Assembly (NCBI GenBank): GCA_947497585.1
Contig: CANMHG010000017.1
Coordinates: 1-42,355 of the forward strand
From: an uncultured Bacillaceae bacterium
GTDB lineage: Bacteria; Bacillota; Bacilli; Bacillales; Bacillaceae_L
Length of the DNA: 42,355 nt
Direction of reading: 5' to 3'
Shown: piece by piece, positions 23,530 through 31,450 of the stretch
Layout of the letters: the number at the start of each line of letters is the position of its first letter
Position numbering within the stretch: position 1 is the first letter of the stretch
Program-made: the position numbers and the translations under genes
Notes under the pieces: model-generated
Database searches by the model: none
What the model was told of the DNA's origin: nothing
The model's input: the letters and a program-made list of their open reading frames with translations, nothing else

Positions 23530-26208
23530 ATGGGCGCATCCGCACTGCAAGCTACCTATAAAGAAACAGTAACAGTCAATGGCCAGCAGTATGTCTATTA
23601 CGATGTGAACAAATTAGACACCGCTGCTACTCTTCCTTTTTCAATTAAAATACTTCTAGAATCAGCCATTCGTCAATATGACGGTACACATATCACTGAG
23701 CAACACATTGACCAATTAAAGAATTGGGGAAAAAGTCAGTACGAGAAGAAAGAGGTGCCATTTAAACCGGCACGCATTGTGTTTCAGGATTTCACCGGTA
23801 TTCCGGCGATTGTTGATTTAGCAGCGATGAGAAATGCAATTGAACGAAGAGGTGGTGAGGTCTCAAAGGTTAATCCGCAAATCCCTGTGGACCTTGTCAT
23901 CGATCACTCAGTCATCATCGAAAACTCCGGAAGTAAAGCCTCGTTTTCTGCAAATGTGGAGCGAGAATACGAGAGAAACCTGGAGCGATATCGATTTGTA
24001 CGGTGGGCAAAAAAGAGTTTCTCAAACTTTAGAACAGTTCCTCCGTCCAACGGTATCGTCCATCAGGTAAACCTGGAATATTTGGCAAGCTCTGTCGTGA
24101 CGAAAGAGGTGAACGGAGAAGTTGAGGTTTCTCCAGATTCATTAGTTGGTACTGACTCACATACACCAATGATCAACGGATTAGGAACCGTTGGTTGGGG
24201 AGTTGGTGGAATTGAAGCGGAAGCAGCCATGCTTGGTCAACCTCTATATTTTGTCCTTCCAGAGGTTGTCGGGATGAAATTAACAGGCAGACTTCAAGAA
24301 GGTGTAACAGCAACAGACTTAGCCTTAACCGTTACACGTGTACTTCGTCAAAAAGGAGTTGTAGGCAAGTTTGTCGAGTTTTTTGGAACCGGTATTAAAG
24401 ATATCTCACTAACTGATCGGGCAACCATTTCAAATATGGCACCTGAGTATGGTGCAACGATGGGTTATTTTCCAGTCGATGATGAGACGATGGATTATTT
24501 AACGCTTACTGGTCGAGGTGATATTGTTCCACTTGCAACAGCATATTATAAAGCACAAGGATTATACCGAACAGATCAAACACCTGATCCTGATTTTACC
24601 GAAGTCATTGAACTTCATTTAGCAACAGTGAAGCCTACAATTGCAGGGCCAAAAAGACCTCAGGATAGCGTAGAACTAGGAGCTTTAGGTGAGGATTTTA
24701 AGAGTGCACTTGTAAAGCCAGTAGCAGAACGAGGTTTTGGTTTAGGTGAGGACGTTATTCATCAGAAGGTAACACTAAGTGATGGAACCGAAATTGGTAC
24801 CGGTTCAGTCGTACTAGCATCTATCACAAGCTGCACGAACACATCAAATCCAAGTGTGATGGTTGCTGCTGGTTTAGTCGCGAAGAAAGCGGTAGAGCTT
24901 GGCCTTCAGAAACCCTCTTTTGTGAAAAGTAGCTTAACACCTGGCTCGAAGGTTGTTACAAAGTATTTAGAGTCAGCAGGGTTACTGAGATACTTAGAAA
25001 AGCTGGGCTTTTTCGTTGATGGCTATGGATGTGCAACATGCTGTGGGAATAGTGGTGCCCTGGCCGAAGAAGTAGAGGAAGCAATTAAAGAAAACAATTT
25101 AGTCGTTGCCTCCATATTAAGTGGAAATCGAAATTTCGAGGGAAGAGTTCATCCATTAATAAAAGCAAACTATTTGAGCTCTCCACCACTTGTTATTGCC
25201 TATTCACTCGCAGGTACGGTTATCAAAAATGTAGAAAAGGAACCTATCGGAATCGGGCATAATAACACACCGGTTTATCTCAAAGACATCTGGCCAACTT
25301 CTGAAGAAATACAGAGTGTGATTTCGAATGTAATTGACGAAAAACTATTTAAAGAGCAATATGATACTATTTTTGAAAATGAGAGATGGTCCTCCTTAGA
25401 AGCACCTGAAGGTAATTTGTATGAGTGGGACACGAATTCGACCTATATACAAGAAGCCCCTTATTTTAACGAGGGAACCGAGAGAAAACATGTAAGTGAA
25501 AATGTGAAAAGCTTAAAGGTACTTTTGCTGTTGGGTGACTCTATTACAACCGATCACATATCTCCAGCAGGTCATATACCAGTAAACAGTCCTGCAGGTC
25601 TTTATTTGGCCGAGAGGGGAGTATCACCAAGAGACTTTAATGCATATGGTGCACGCCGAGGGAACCATGAAGTAATGGTAAGAGGGACGTTTGCTAATAT
25701 CAGGATAAAAAATAAACTGGCTGCGGGTATCGAGGGTGGCTATACTACCCATCTACCTACGGGTGAAACGATGTCGGTTTTCGAAGCTGCGATGAAATAT
25801 AAAGAAACGAACCAAAACCTACTGATTATAGCGGGAAAAGAATATGGAACAGGCAGTTCACGAGATTGGGCAGCAAAAGGAACGTCACTTCTAGGAGTAA
25901 AAGTCGTCTTGGCTGAAGGCTTTGAAAGGATTCACCGTAGTAACCTGGTAGGGATGGGTGTTTTACCTTTGCAGTTTATCGAGGGAGAGAATGCAAGTAC
26001 GTTGAATCTGGACGGTACAGAGGATTTTACCATCAAAGGACTTGAAGGTGATATTATGCCTTACCAAGAGGTAACCGTCATTGCAACCGGCCAATCCACC
26101 AGGATTGAGTTCCGTTCAATTGTTCGTTTAGATAGCAGTGTTGAAGTTGACTATTATAATAACGGTGGAATTTTGCCTAGTGTAGAAGAAAAGTTAATGA
26201 AGGGATGA
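23530..26208 (+). CDS. Aconitase-family hydratase (AcnA/AcnD-like paralogue)
   Basis: [4Fe-4S] hydro-lyase of the AcnA/IRP type, 892 aa. The cluster cysteines are C435, C501 and C504; the active-site segments GDSITTDHISPAG and SSRDWAAKGTSLLG are present. It differs from B. subtilis CitB as I remember it: the cluster loop reads GCATCCGNSGAL, not GCTTCIGNSGPL, with an extra Cys505, and SNPSVM replaces SNPYVL. Beside prpF and prpB it is probably an AcnD-like methylcitrate dehydratase or a methylaconitate hydratase, not the housekeeping aconitase. ATG 23530 has GGAGGTAAGGTG upstream; the frame runs back to 23476 through the hairpin. Confidence 0.85.
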   Translation: MGASALQATYKETVTVNGQQYVYYDVNKLDTAATLPFSIKILLESAIRQYDGTHITEQHIDQLKNWGKSQYEKKEVPFKPARIVFQDFTGIPAIVDLAAMRNAIERRGGEVSKVNPQIPVDLVIDHSVIIENSGSKASFSANVEREYERNLERYRFVRWAKKSFSNFRTVPPSNGIVHQVNLEYLASSVVTKEVNGEVEVSPDSLVGTDSHTPMINGLGTVGWGVGGIEAEAAMLGQPLYFVLPEVVGMKLTGRLQEGVTATDLALTVTRVLRQKGVVGKFVEFFGTGIKDISLTDRATISNMAPEYGATMGYFPVDDETMDYLTLTGRGDIVPLATAYYKAQGLYRTDQTPDPDFTEVIELHLATVKPTIAGPKRPQDSVELGALGEDFKSALVKPVAERGFGLGEDVIHQKVTLSDGTEIGTGSVVLASITSCTNTSNPSVMVAAGLVAKKAVELGLQKPSFVKSSLTPGSKVVTKYLESAGLLRYLEKLGFFVDGYGCATCCGNSGALAEEVEEAIKENNLVVASILSGNRNFEGRVHPLIKANYLSSPPLVIAYSLAGTVIKNVEKEPIGIGHNNTPVYLKDIWPTSEEIQSVISNVIDEKLFKEQYDTIFENERWSSLEAPEGNLYEWDTNSTYIQEAPYFNEGTERKHVSENVKSLKVLLLLGDSITTDHISPAGHIPVNSPAGLYLAERGVSPRDFNAYGARRGNHEVMVRGTFANIRIKNKLAAGIEGGYTTHLPTGETMSVFEAAMKYKETNQNLLIIAGKEYGTGSSRDWAAKGTSLLGVKVVLAEGFERIHRSNLVGMGVLPLQFIEGENASTLNLDGTEDFTIKGLEGDIMPYQEVTVIATGQSTRIEFRSIVRLDSSVEVDYYNNGGILPSVEEKLMKG

Positions 26209-26220
26209 GGAGGAAAGCTG

Positions 26221-27003
26221 ATGGATGAGCAACAAATAAAACAAAAGGTTAAAGATGTGTTTGGTAAAAATGCTGAGAAATATGTGACAAGTGAATCACA
26301 TGCTAAGGGAAGCGACCTACCATTATTAGTAGAGTGGATTAAACCTGATTCAGACTGGGTCATGCTTGACATTGCAACGGGTGGAGGACATGTTACCAAG
26401 ACACTTTCGCCTTATGTTGGCACAGTTTTTTCAACCGATTTAACCGAGGAAATGCTCGCTAACACGGCTAAGCATTTGAACGAGGAGTTCAATAATATCT
26501 GGTATGTAGTTGCTGATGCAGAAAACCTGCCATTTCTCGAAGGAACCTTCGATTTAGTGACATGTCGAATTGCTCCTCATCACTTTCCACATCCAGACCG
26601 TTTTATCAGTGAAGTAGGTAGAGTATTGAAACCGGGTGGAAAGTTCTTACTGATTGATAATGTTGCACCGGAAGAAGAAGCATATGATGAATTCATGAAC
26701 ATGGTTGAAAAACTAAGAGATGAGAGCCATGTAAGGGCACTAACGATTAGTCAGTGGAAAGAGCTACTGACGAAAGCTGGCCTGCAGGAAACAGACTCTA
26801 TCAATCGAAAGAAAACCTTCCAATTTCCATCTTGGGTAGCAAGAACAGCTGATAGCCAAGAGCAAATGGATCGGGTAGAAAAGTATATTTTAGATTCTAG
26901 TAAAGACATTCAACACTATTTTTCAGTTAAAATTAATTCAGATAATCGGGTTGAATCTCATCAGATTGATGAATGGATGGTTTTGGCTAAAAAAGAAGGT
27001 TAA
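26221..27003 (+). CDS. Class I SAM-dependent methyltransferase
   Basis: A 260-aa Rossmann-fold methyltransferase of the UbiE/YcgJ-like group. The SAM-binding motif VMLDIATGGGHVTKTL is at 47-62, the acidic motif II ends at STDLTEEM, and ADAENLPF and RVLKPGGKFLLIDN follow. It starts 12 bp after the aconitase gene with GAGGAAAG as ribosome site, so it is coupled to it. The substrate is unknown. A Tam-like role (methyl-esterifying trans-aconitate) is suggested by context only; the sequence does not look like E. coli Tam. Confidence 0.82.
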   Translation: MDEQQIKQKVKDVFGKNAEKYVTSESHAKGSDLPLLVEWIKPDSDWVMLDIATGGGHVTKTLSPYVGTVFSTDLTEEMLANTAKHLNEEFNNIWYVVADAENLPFLEGTFDLVTCRIAPHHFPHPDRFISEVGRVLKPGGKFLLIDNVAPEEEAYDEFMNMVEKLRDESHVRALTISQWKELLTKAGLQETDSINRKKTFQFPSWVARTADSQEQMDRVEKYILDSSKDIQHYFSVKINSDNRVESHQIDEWMVLAKKEG

Positions 27004-27022
27004 TGAAATAGGATAATCTATC

Positions 27023-27050
27023 TTGGCAAAGCTGTTCTCTTTAGTATAAA
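27023..27050 (+). promoter_or_regulatory. Putative promoter of the FAH-family gene
   Basis: TTGGCA (27023-27028), 16-bp spacer, TATAAA (27045-27050). It suggests that the FAH gene is its own transcription unit or has an added promoter. Confidence 0.45.
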
Positions 27051-27093
27051 GTTATATAGGATTTAGAAAGTGATTAAAGGAGCTTATATTTAA

Positions 27094-27888
27094 ATGAAGA
27101 CATTACAACAAGAACTTACGATTGTTCGTTATCAAACAAACGATAAAGTACATTATGGAGTTGTTGAGGATGAAGAGATTCTTCAACTGTCTAGTAATTT
27201 TACAGAAATCTTGAACAACGAAGTAAAATATGATGGTGTAAAGCTTAAATACAGTGAAGTGAAGATTTTAGAGCCGGTATCACCCTCAAAGATTGTGAAT
27301 TTTGGTTGGACTTATGCCGGACATGCAAAAGAAACAGGGGGCACAGCTAACCTTGCTGAACCGTTCCTGTTTTTAAAGCCAGCTTCTTCGCTCATCCCAG
27401 ATCAAGGTGAAATCGTACTTCCTCCTACTGATTTAACAAATCAGGTAGAACTGGAAGGAGAAGTAGCGCTTATCATTGGAAAAAGGGGTAAAAATATAAA
27501 AGAAGAAGAGGCATTAGATTATGTTTTTGGTTGTACCATTTTTAATGATGTAACCGCAAGAGACCTAACTAAATCTGATCCGCAGTTTACTAGAGGTAAA
27601 GGCTTTGATACGTTTGCTCCTTTAGGTCCTCATATAGTGACTGGTATAGATCCAACGAACCTAAGAATTGTGACAACTCTAAATGGAGAAGTAGTCCAAG
27701 ACGGAAATACAAATGAGATGTCGCTTTCCATTCCTTTTCTTATAAGTTGGATTTCTCAGGTTATGACACTTGAGCCGGGTGATGTTCTTGCTACTGGTTC
27801 ACCTTCTGGGAGTTGTCCGATGAAATCAGGGGATACTGTAGTAGTTGAAGTAGAGAAGCTTGGAAAGCTTCGCAACTATGTAGTGTAG
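27094..27888 (+). CDS. Fumarylacetoacetate hydrolase (FAH) family protein
   Basis: A 264-aa metal-dependent enzyme acting on 2-oxo acids. Likely metal ligands are E119 and E121 (VELEGEV) and D152 (FNDVTARDL). The lid dyad H77-x-x-E80 (YAGHAKE) and GKGFDTFAPLGP (168-179) match the acylpyruvase/oxaloacetate-decarboxylase/tautomerase branch. ATG with AAAGGAG 11 bases upstream. It follows the tricarboxylate block and has its own terminator. The exact reaction (C-C hydrolysis, decarboxylation or oxaloacetate tautomerisation) cannot be assigned. Confidence 0.83.
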   Translation: MKTLQQELTIVRYQTNDKVHYGVVEDEEILQLSSNFTEILNNEVKYDGVKLKYSEVKILEPVSPSKIVNFGWTYAGHAKETGGTANLAEPFLFLKPASSLIPDQGEIVLPPTDLTNQVELEGEVALIIGKRGKNIKEEEALDYVFGCTIFNDVTARDLTKSDPQFTRGKGFDTFAPLGPHIVTGIDPTNLRIVTTLNGEVVQDGNTNEMSLSIPFLISWISQVMTLEPGDVLATGSPSGSCPMKSGDTVVVEVEKLGKLRNYVV

Positions 27889-27910
27889 GCATAACTAATA
27901 TTGTAATGGG

Positions 27911-27952
27911 GCTTTTCATTTAGTTGAATAAATTTAGTGAAAAGCTTTTTTT
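27911..27952 (+). terminator. Terminator after the FAH gene
   Basis: GCTTTTCA (27911-27918) pairs with TGAAAAGC (27938-27945), followed by seven T. Confidence 0.85.
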
Positions 27953-28019
27953 ATTTATAAGTTGCTATATGAAAGCGATTTATGATAATTTATATTATAT
28001 TAAAATCTATATGCTAAAA

Positions 28020-28250
28020 ACGATGAAGAGGAAAGTAGTTTTTGCTGAAGTCCATAGCGAGTTAGGGATAGTGAGAGCCTGACGAGGGAAGCATAAATGA
28101 AGAACACCTCCAAGTTCTAACCGAACGGGTTACCTAGTAGGCTTAGACGTTGCCCTACGTTAAAAGGGAGAGCAATTCGTTGCTTAAAGTTGGCCATTTT
28201 AATGGCAATTTGGGTGGTACCGCGGAATCCTGTCTTTCGTCCCTTTTTTT
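28020..28250 (+). promoter_or_regulatory. T-box riboswitch, asparagine specifier (asnS leader)
   Basis: The T-box sequence GGGTGGTACCGCGG is at 28212-28225. Stem I begins GAAGAGGAAAGTAG near 28024; GAGG there can pair with CCTC at 28107-28110, and the bases just before it hold the specifier AAC (28103-28105), the codon for Asn, which agrees with asnS downstream. Uncharged tRNA-Asn should allow read-through. A T run follows at 28244-28250; I could not settle the exact terminator stem. Confidence 0.9.
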
Positions 28251-28313
28251 GGGGGATTGGAAGGCTTTTTTTATTGCATAAATAAATTACTTAATTGGAG
28301 GTAAGGGTTAGTT

Positions 28314-29705
28314 ATGATCAAAGCAGAAATTAAAGAACTATTTAGAAACCAGGATAAATTTATCGATCAAAAGGTACAGATTTCCGGTTGGATTAGAACA
28401 CTTCGTGATTCTAAATCAATTGGATTCATGGAAATTAACGATGGTACTTTCTTTAAAAGTGTACAAGTTGTTTTTGAGGATGAGCTTGAAAATTTCAAGG
28501 ATGTTACAAGATTATCAATTAGTTCATCAGTTACCATCGAAGGTCAATTTATTTTAACACCTGAAATGAAACAACCTTTTGAGATTAAGGCAGAAAAAAT
28601 CATCATTGAAGGCCAATCAACGTCTGATTTCCCACTTCAAAAGAAGAGGCATACGCTAGAATATTTAAGAACAATTGCTCATTTACGCCCAAGAGCAAAT
28701 ACGTTTGCAGCCGTTTTTAGAGTAAGATCATTAGCATCGTATGCACTACATAAATTCTTCCAAGATAAAGGGTTCGTACATGTACATACACCAATTATTA
28801 CTGGAAGTGATACAGAGGGTGCAGGTGAAATGTTTAGAGTTACCTCTCTTGATTTTGATAACCTACCTAAGACTGATGAAGGAAAAGTTGATTTAAACCA
28901 AGATTTCTTCGGTAAAGAAACCAACCTTACAGTTAGTGGGCAACTAAATGCAGAGGCATTTGCTTTGGCTTTCCGCAACGTTTATACGTTTGGCCCAACG
29001 TTTAGAGCGGAAAACTCTAATACAGCACGTCATGCAGCTGAATTTTGGATGGTTGAACCAGAGGTAGCATTTGCTGAACTAGCTGATATTATGGAGTTAG
29101 GTGAAGAAATGATCAAGTATGTCATCAGTTATGTACTTGAAGAAGCAAAAGAAGAAATGGAGTTCTTCAATTCTTTTATTGATAAGACGTTACTTGAAAG
29201 AATGGAACAAGTTGTTTCAGCAGACTTCGGTAGAGTAACTTATACAGAGGCAGTTGAGTTATTGAAAAATTCTGGGGAGAAGTTTGACTACCCAGTTGAA
29301 TGGGGTATTGATTTACAAACTGAACATGAGCGTTACCTATGTGAGCAAATCTACAAACGCCCAGTATACGTTACTGACTACCCTAAAGAGATCAAAGCTT
29401 TCTATATGAGAGCAAATGATGATGGAAAAACGGTAGCAGCTACAGATTTGTTAGTGCCTGGCATTGGAGAGCTAATTGGTGGAAGTCAGCGTGAGGAAAG
29501 AGAAGAGGTCCTTGCGGAAAGAATAAGAGAACTAGGAATGTTAGAGGAAGATTACTGGTGGTATCTGGAATTAAGAAGGTTTGGTGGAACGAAACATTCC
29601 GGATATGGAATTGGTTTTGAGCGACTACTGATGTTTATAACAGGTATGAAAAATATCCGTGACGTTATTCCGTTCCCACGTACAACTGGAAGTGCAGAAT
29701 TTTAA
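28314..29705 (+). CDS. asnS: Asparagine-tRNA ligase
   Basis: Charges tRNA-Asn in the cytoplasm. The 463 aa comprise an N-terminal OB-fold anticodon domain (about 18-105) and a class II core with motif 2 (FRAENSNTARHAAEFWMVEPE region, about 232-252) and motif 3 (GYGIGFERLLMF, about 437-448). Length and sequence follow the E. coli-like AsnS (466 aa), not the shorter B. subtilis enzyme (430 aa), so it may be the second AsnS seen in some Bacillus. ATG with GGAGGTAAGG upstream. It is controlled by the Asn T-box. Confidence 0.95.
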   Translation: MIKAEIKELFRNQDKFIDQKVQISGWIRTLRDSKSIGFMEINDGTFFKSVQVVFEDELENFKDVTRLSISSSVTIEGQFILTPEMKQPFEIKAEKIIIEGQSTSDFPLQKKRHTLEYLRTIAHLRPRANTFAAVFRVRSLASYALHKFFQDKGFVHVHTPIITGSDTEGAGEMFRVTSLDFDNLPKTDEGKVDLNQDFFGKETNLTVSGQLNAEAFALAFRNVYTFGPTFRAENSNTARHAAEFWMVEPEVAFAELADIMELGEEMIKYVISYVLEEAKEEMEFFNSFIDKTLLERMEQVVSADFGRVTYTEAVELLKNSGEKFDYPVEWGIDLQTEHERYLCEQIYKRPVYVTDYPKEIKAFYMRANDDGKTVAATDLLVPGIGELIGGSQREEREEVLAERIRELGMLEEDYWWYLELRRFGGTKHSGYGIGFERLLMFITGMKNIRDVIPFPRTTGSAEF

Positions 29706-29719
29706 TTTAATATAAAATG

Positions 29720-29763
29720 AAAAGGTCTTTCTCATGGTAATGAGGAAAGACCTTTTCTTATTT
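29720..29763 (+). terminator. asnS terminator
   Basis: AAAAGGTCTTTC-TCAT pairs with ATGAGGAAAGACCTTTT (one bulge) around a short loop, followed by CTTATTT. Confidence 0.88.
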
Positions 29764-29768
29764 AATAT

Positions 29769-30009
29769 AAAAAACTGGAATTAAGGGTACTCAAAAGGGG
29801 CTCACGTGCACCTCGATGTACAAAACTGGAATTCGAGGCGCTCAATAGAGGCTAATAGTGCCCCTGGAAGTAAAAAACTGGAATTGAGGGTACCCAAAAG
29901 GGGCTGATGGTGCCCCTGAAAGTAAAAAACTGGAACTGAGGGTACCCAAAAGGGGCTAATGGTGCCCCTGAAAGTAAAAAACTGGAATCGATGGTACTCA
30001 AAAGGGGCT
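29769..30009. repeat. Tandem repeat array, 52-bp period, about 4.7 copies
   Basis: The anchor ACTGGAA recurs with its first C at 29775, 29826, 29878, 29930 and 29982 (steps 51, 52, 52, 52). Each unit reads A-run, ACTGGAAT, GGGTACCC or a variant, AAAAGGGGCT, then TGCCCCTGAAAGT. AGGGGC and GCCCCT in the same unit form a 6-bp hairpin, and GGGTACCC is palindromic. Units 3 and 4 are nearly identical; the outer ones are more diverged. No open frame. It fills most of the 29764-30110 gap. Confidence 0.85.
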
Positions 30010-30073
30010 TTATAACAATTCTAAGCTTGTCGAATCACTAAAAGAGAACCAAACAAAGATAAATGGTTTCAAA

Positions 30074-30106
30074 AAAAGAGGCTTCTCAAATTGGTAAGCC
30101 TCTTTT
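30074..30106. terminator. Terminator of the DUF4317 gene
   Basis: AAAAGAGGCTT (30074-30084) pairs with AAGCCTCTTTT (30096-30106); seven A precede it on the plus strand, giving a T tail in the minus direction. It should end the minus-strand gene and may also stop plus-strand transcripts. Confidence 0.85.
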
Positions 30107-30110
30107 ACTA

Positions 30111-31295
30111 TTAATTCATATCTTTTTCCACTCCAAGTGCTTCAGGAATCATCTTGAATCCTTCAATAATCGTATCCTCTTCTACTTCTAACATTAGATA
30201 GAGTTTTCCATTGAATTGAATTTGTTTTACATAACGTAAATCCTGGGGGCTAATTGAAATATTAGCGATTTTTGTATTAATTTTAATCGACTTTGAATTG
30301 TATTTTGGTAAGATGTTACTTGCTTTTATTTCGTATTTATCATCATCAATTATCTTTTGAAAAGCAGTTTCAACCTTTTCTGTACTAACATTTTCAATAC
30401 CACTCATCTTTAATACACGTTCTACATCCTTCGTGTCTAATTTAGGTTGGTCTTCCTCTTCGTTTTCAACAATCATACGATTGATCTCTTCATACACATT
30501 GGAGAGAGTAGAAGTACTTAATTGGTCACCAGTCACATCTTTAATAATTTCTTCAAAGACAATTTTATCGTCTTGTGCCGTCATTGTTTCTTCGCCATTT
30601 AAAACTTCTTCAATAAATCGATGATCAGGTTCATGTACTTTTCCGGACGAATAAAGTACATGATTTATATCTGCTGCATTGTCGTTAAAACAAGGAAATA
30701 GAAAACCAGCTATTGGAGCATTTAGGTTAATTATTGGATCCACTACAAAGTTGTATTTGAACTCTCTACCTACATAATCAAAAAGTAGTTCTTTTTTTGG
30801 TTCTTGCGTATTATTTATACTGCACAATATAAAAGGATGAGAGTAAACCATATCTCTTTCGCTTTCCTCAGTTTCCTCATTACGTCGCTTCGTTGGTTTT
30901 CTGTATTCCCCACGAATGAATGTGATAACAATATCATTTTCATACTGCCGACTTAAAAGGATCTTGCTAACAATTTCAAGCATATATTCTTTCCAGTCAT
31001 CTATTTCACTGCTGAGTAGCCCTTGGTGCAGGATAAGCTGACTATTATGTTCGGCATCTCTTCTGAACTTGAGTTCAAACAGCTTTTCGTCTAAATTACC
31101 ACCCAGCATTTTTTTGAAGTTATTCAAAAACAACTCCTGTTGATCTTGATCAAGCATTTCAAATGGTTGATTCTGGTGATGATATATGTCACTAGATTCC
31201 TTCATAATATAGACATTAAAAATACTGGAGATTTTAAGTAAATCATTATCTTTTTTGAATTGTTTTCGAATATTTGCTATATCTTTTTTGTTCAT
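30111..31295 (-). CDS. DUF4317 family protein
   Basis: A 394-aa soluble acidic protein with no signal peptide or membrane segment. The N-terminal MNKKDIANIRKQFK and the following DNDLLKISSIFNVYIMKE are what I recall of DUF4317, a Firmicute family of unknown function. A charged stretch RKPTKRRNEETEESERD lies at about 132-148. ATG at 31295 with AGGAG farther upstream on the minus strand. It is transcribed divergently from the DUF6671 gene and has its own terminator. No catalytic motif is evident. Confidence 0.8.
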   Translation of the reverse strand: MNKKDIANIRKQFKKDNDLLKISSIFNVYIMKESSDIYHHQNQPFEMLDQDQQELFLNNFKKMLGGNLDEKLFELKFRRDAEHNSQLILHQGLLSSEIDDWKEYMLEIVSKILLSRQYENDIVITFIRGEYRKPTKRRNEETEESERDMVYSHPFILCSINNTQEPKKELLFDYVGREFKYNFVVDPIINLNAPIAGFLFPCFNDNAADINHVLYSSGKVHEPDHRFIEEVLNGEETMTAQDDKIVFEEIIKDVTGDQLSTSTLSNVYEEINRMIVENEEEDQPKLDTKDVERVLKMSGIENVSTEKVETAFQKIIDDDKYEIKASNILPKYNSKSIKINTKIANISISPQDLRYVKQIQFNGKLYLMLEVEEDTIIEGFKMIPEALGVEKDMN

Positions 31296-31450
31296 GTTTA
31301 CCTACAGCTCCTAAGTTGCCCTGATTTGTTAATTACAAGGTGGCTAGGCTTAACACCCCCTGAGTTTTTAGCATCATTTATTTTAACATACATTTTTGTA
31401 TATACTTAGGTAAAGTTAACTAGCGTCTACTATTTACAAGGGGGCAAATC

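Noticed and set aside
27969..27986. cre-like TGAAAGCGATTTAT before the asnS leader
   Set aside because: The last two consensus positions (CA) are wrong and the site is not placed at a clear promoter.
29769..30009. CRISPR array
   Set aside because: The 52-bp units abut without unique spacers, and no cas genes are nearby.
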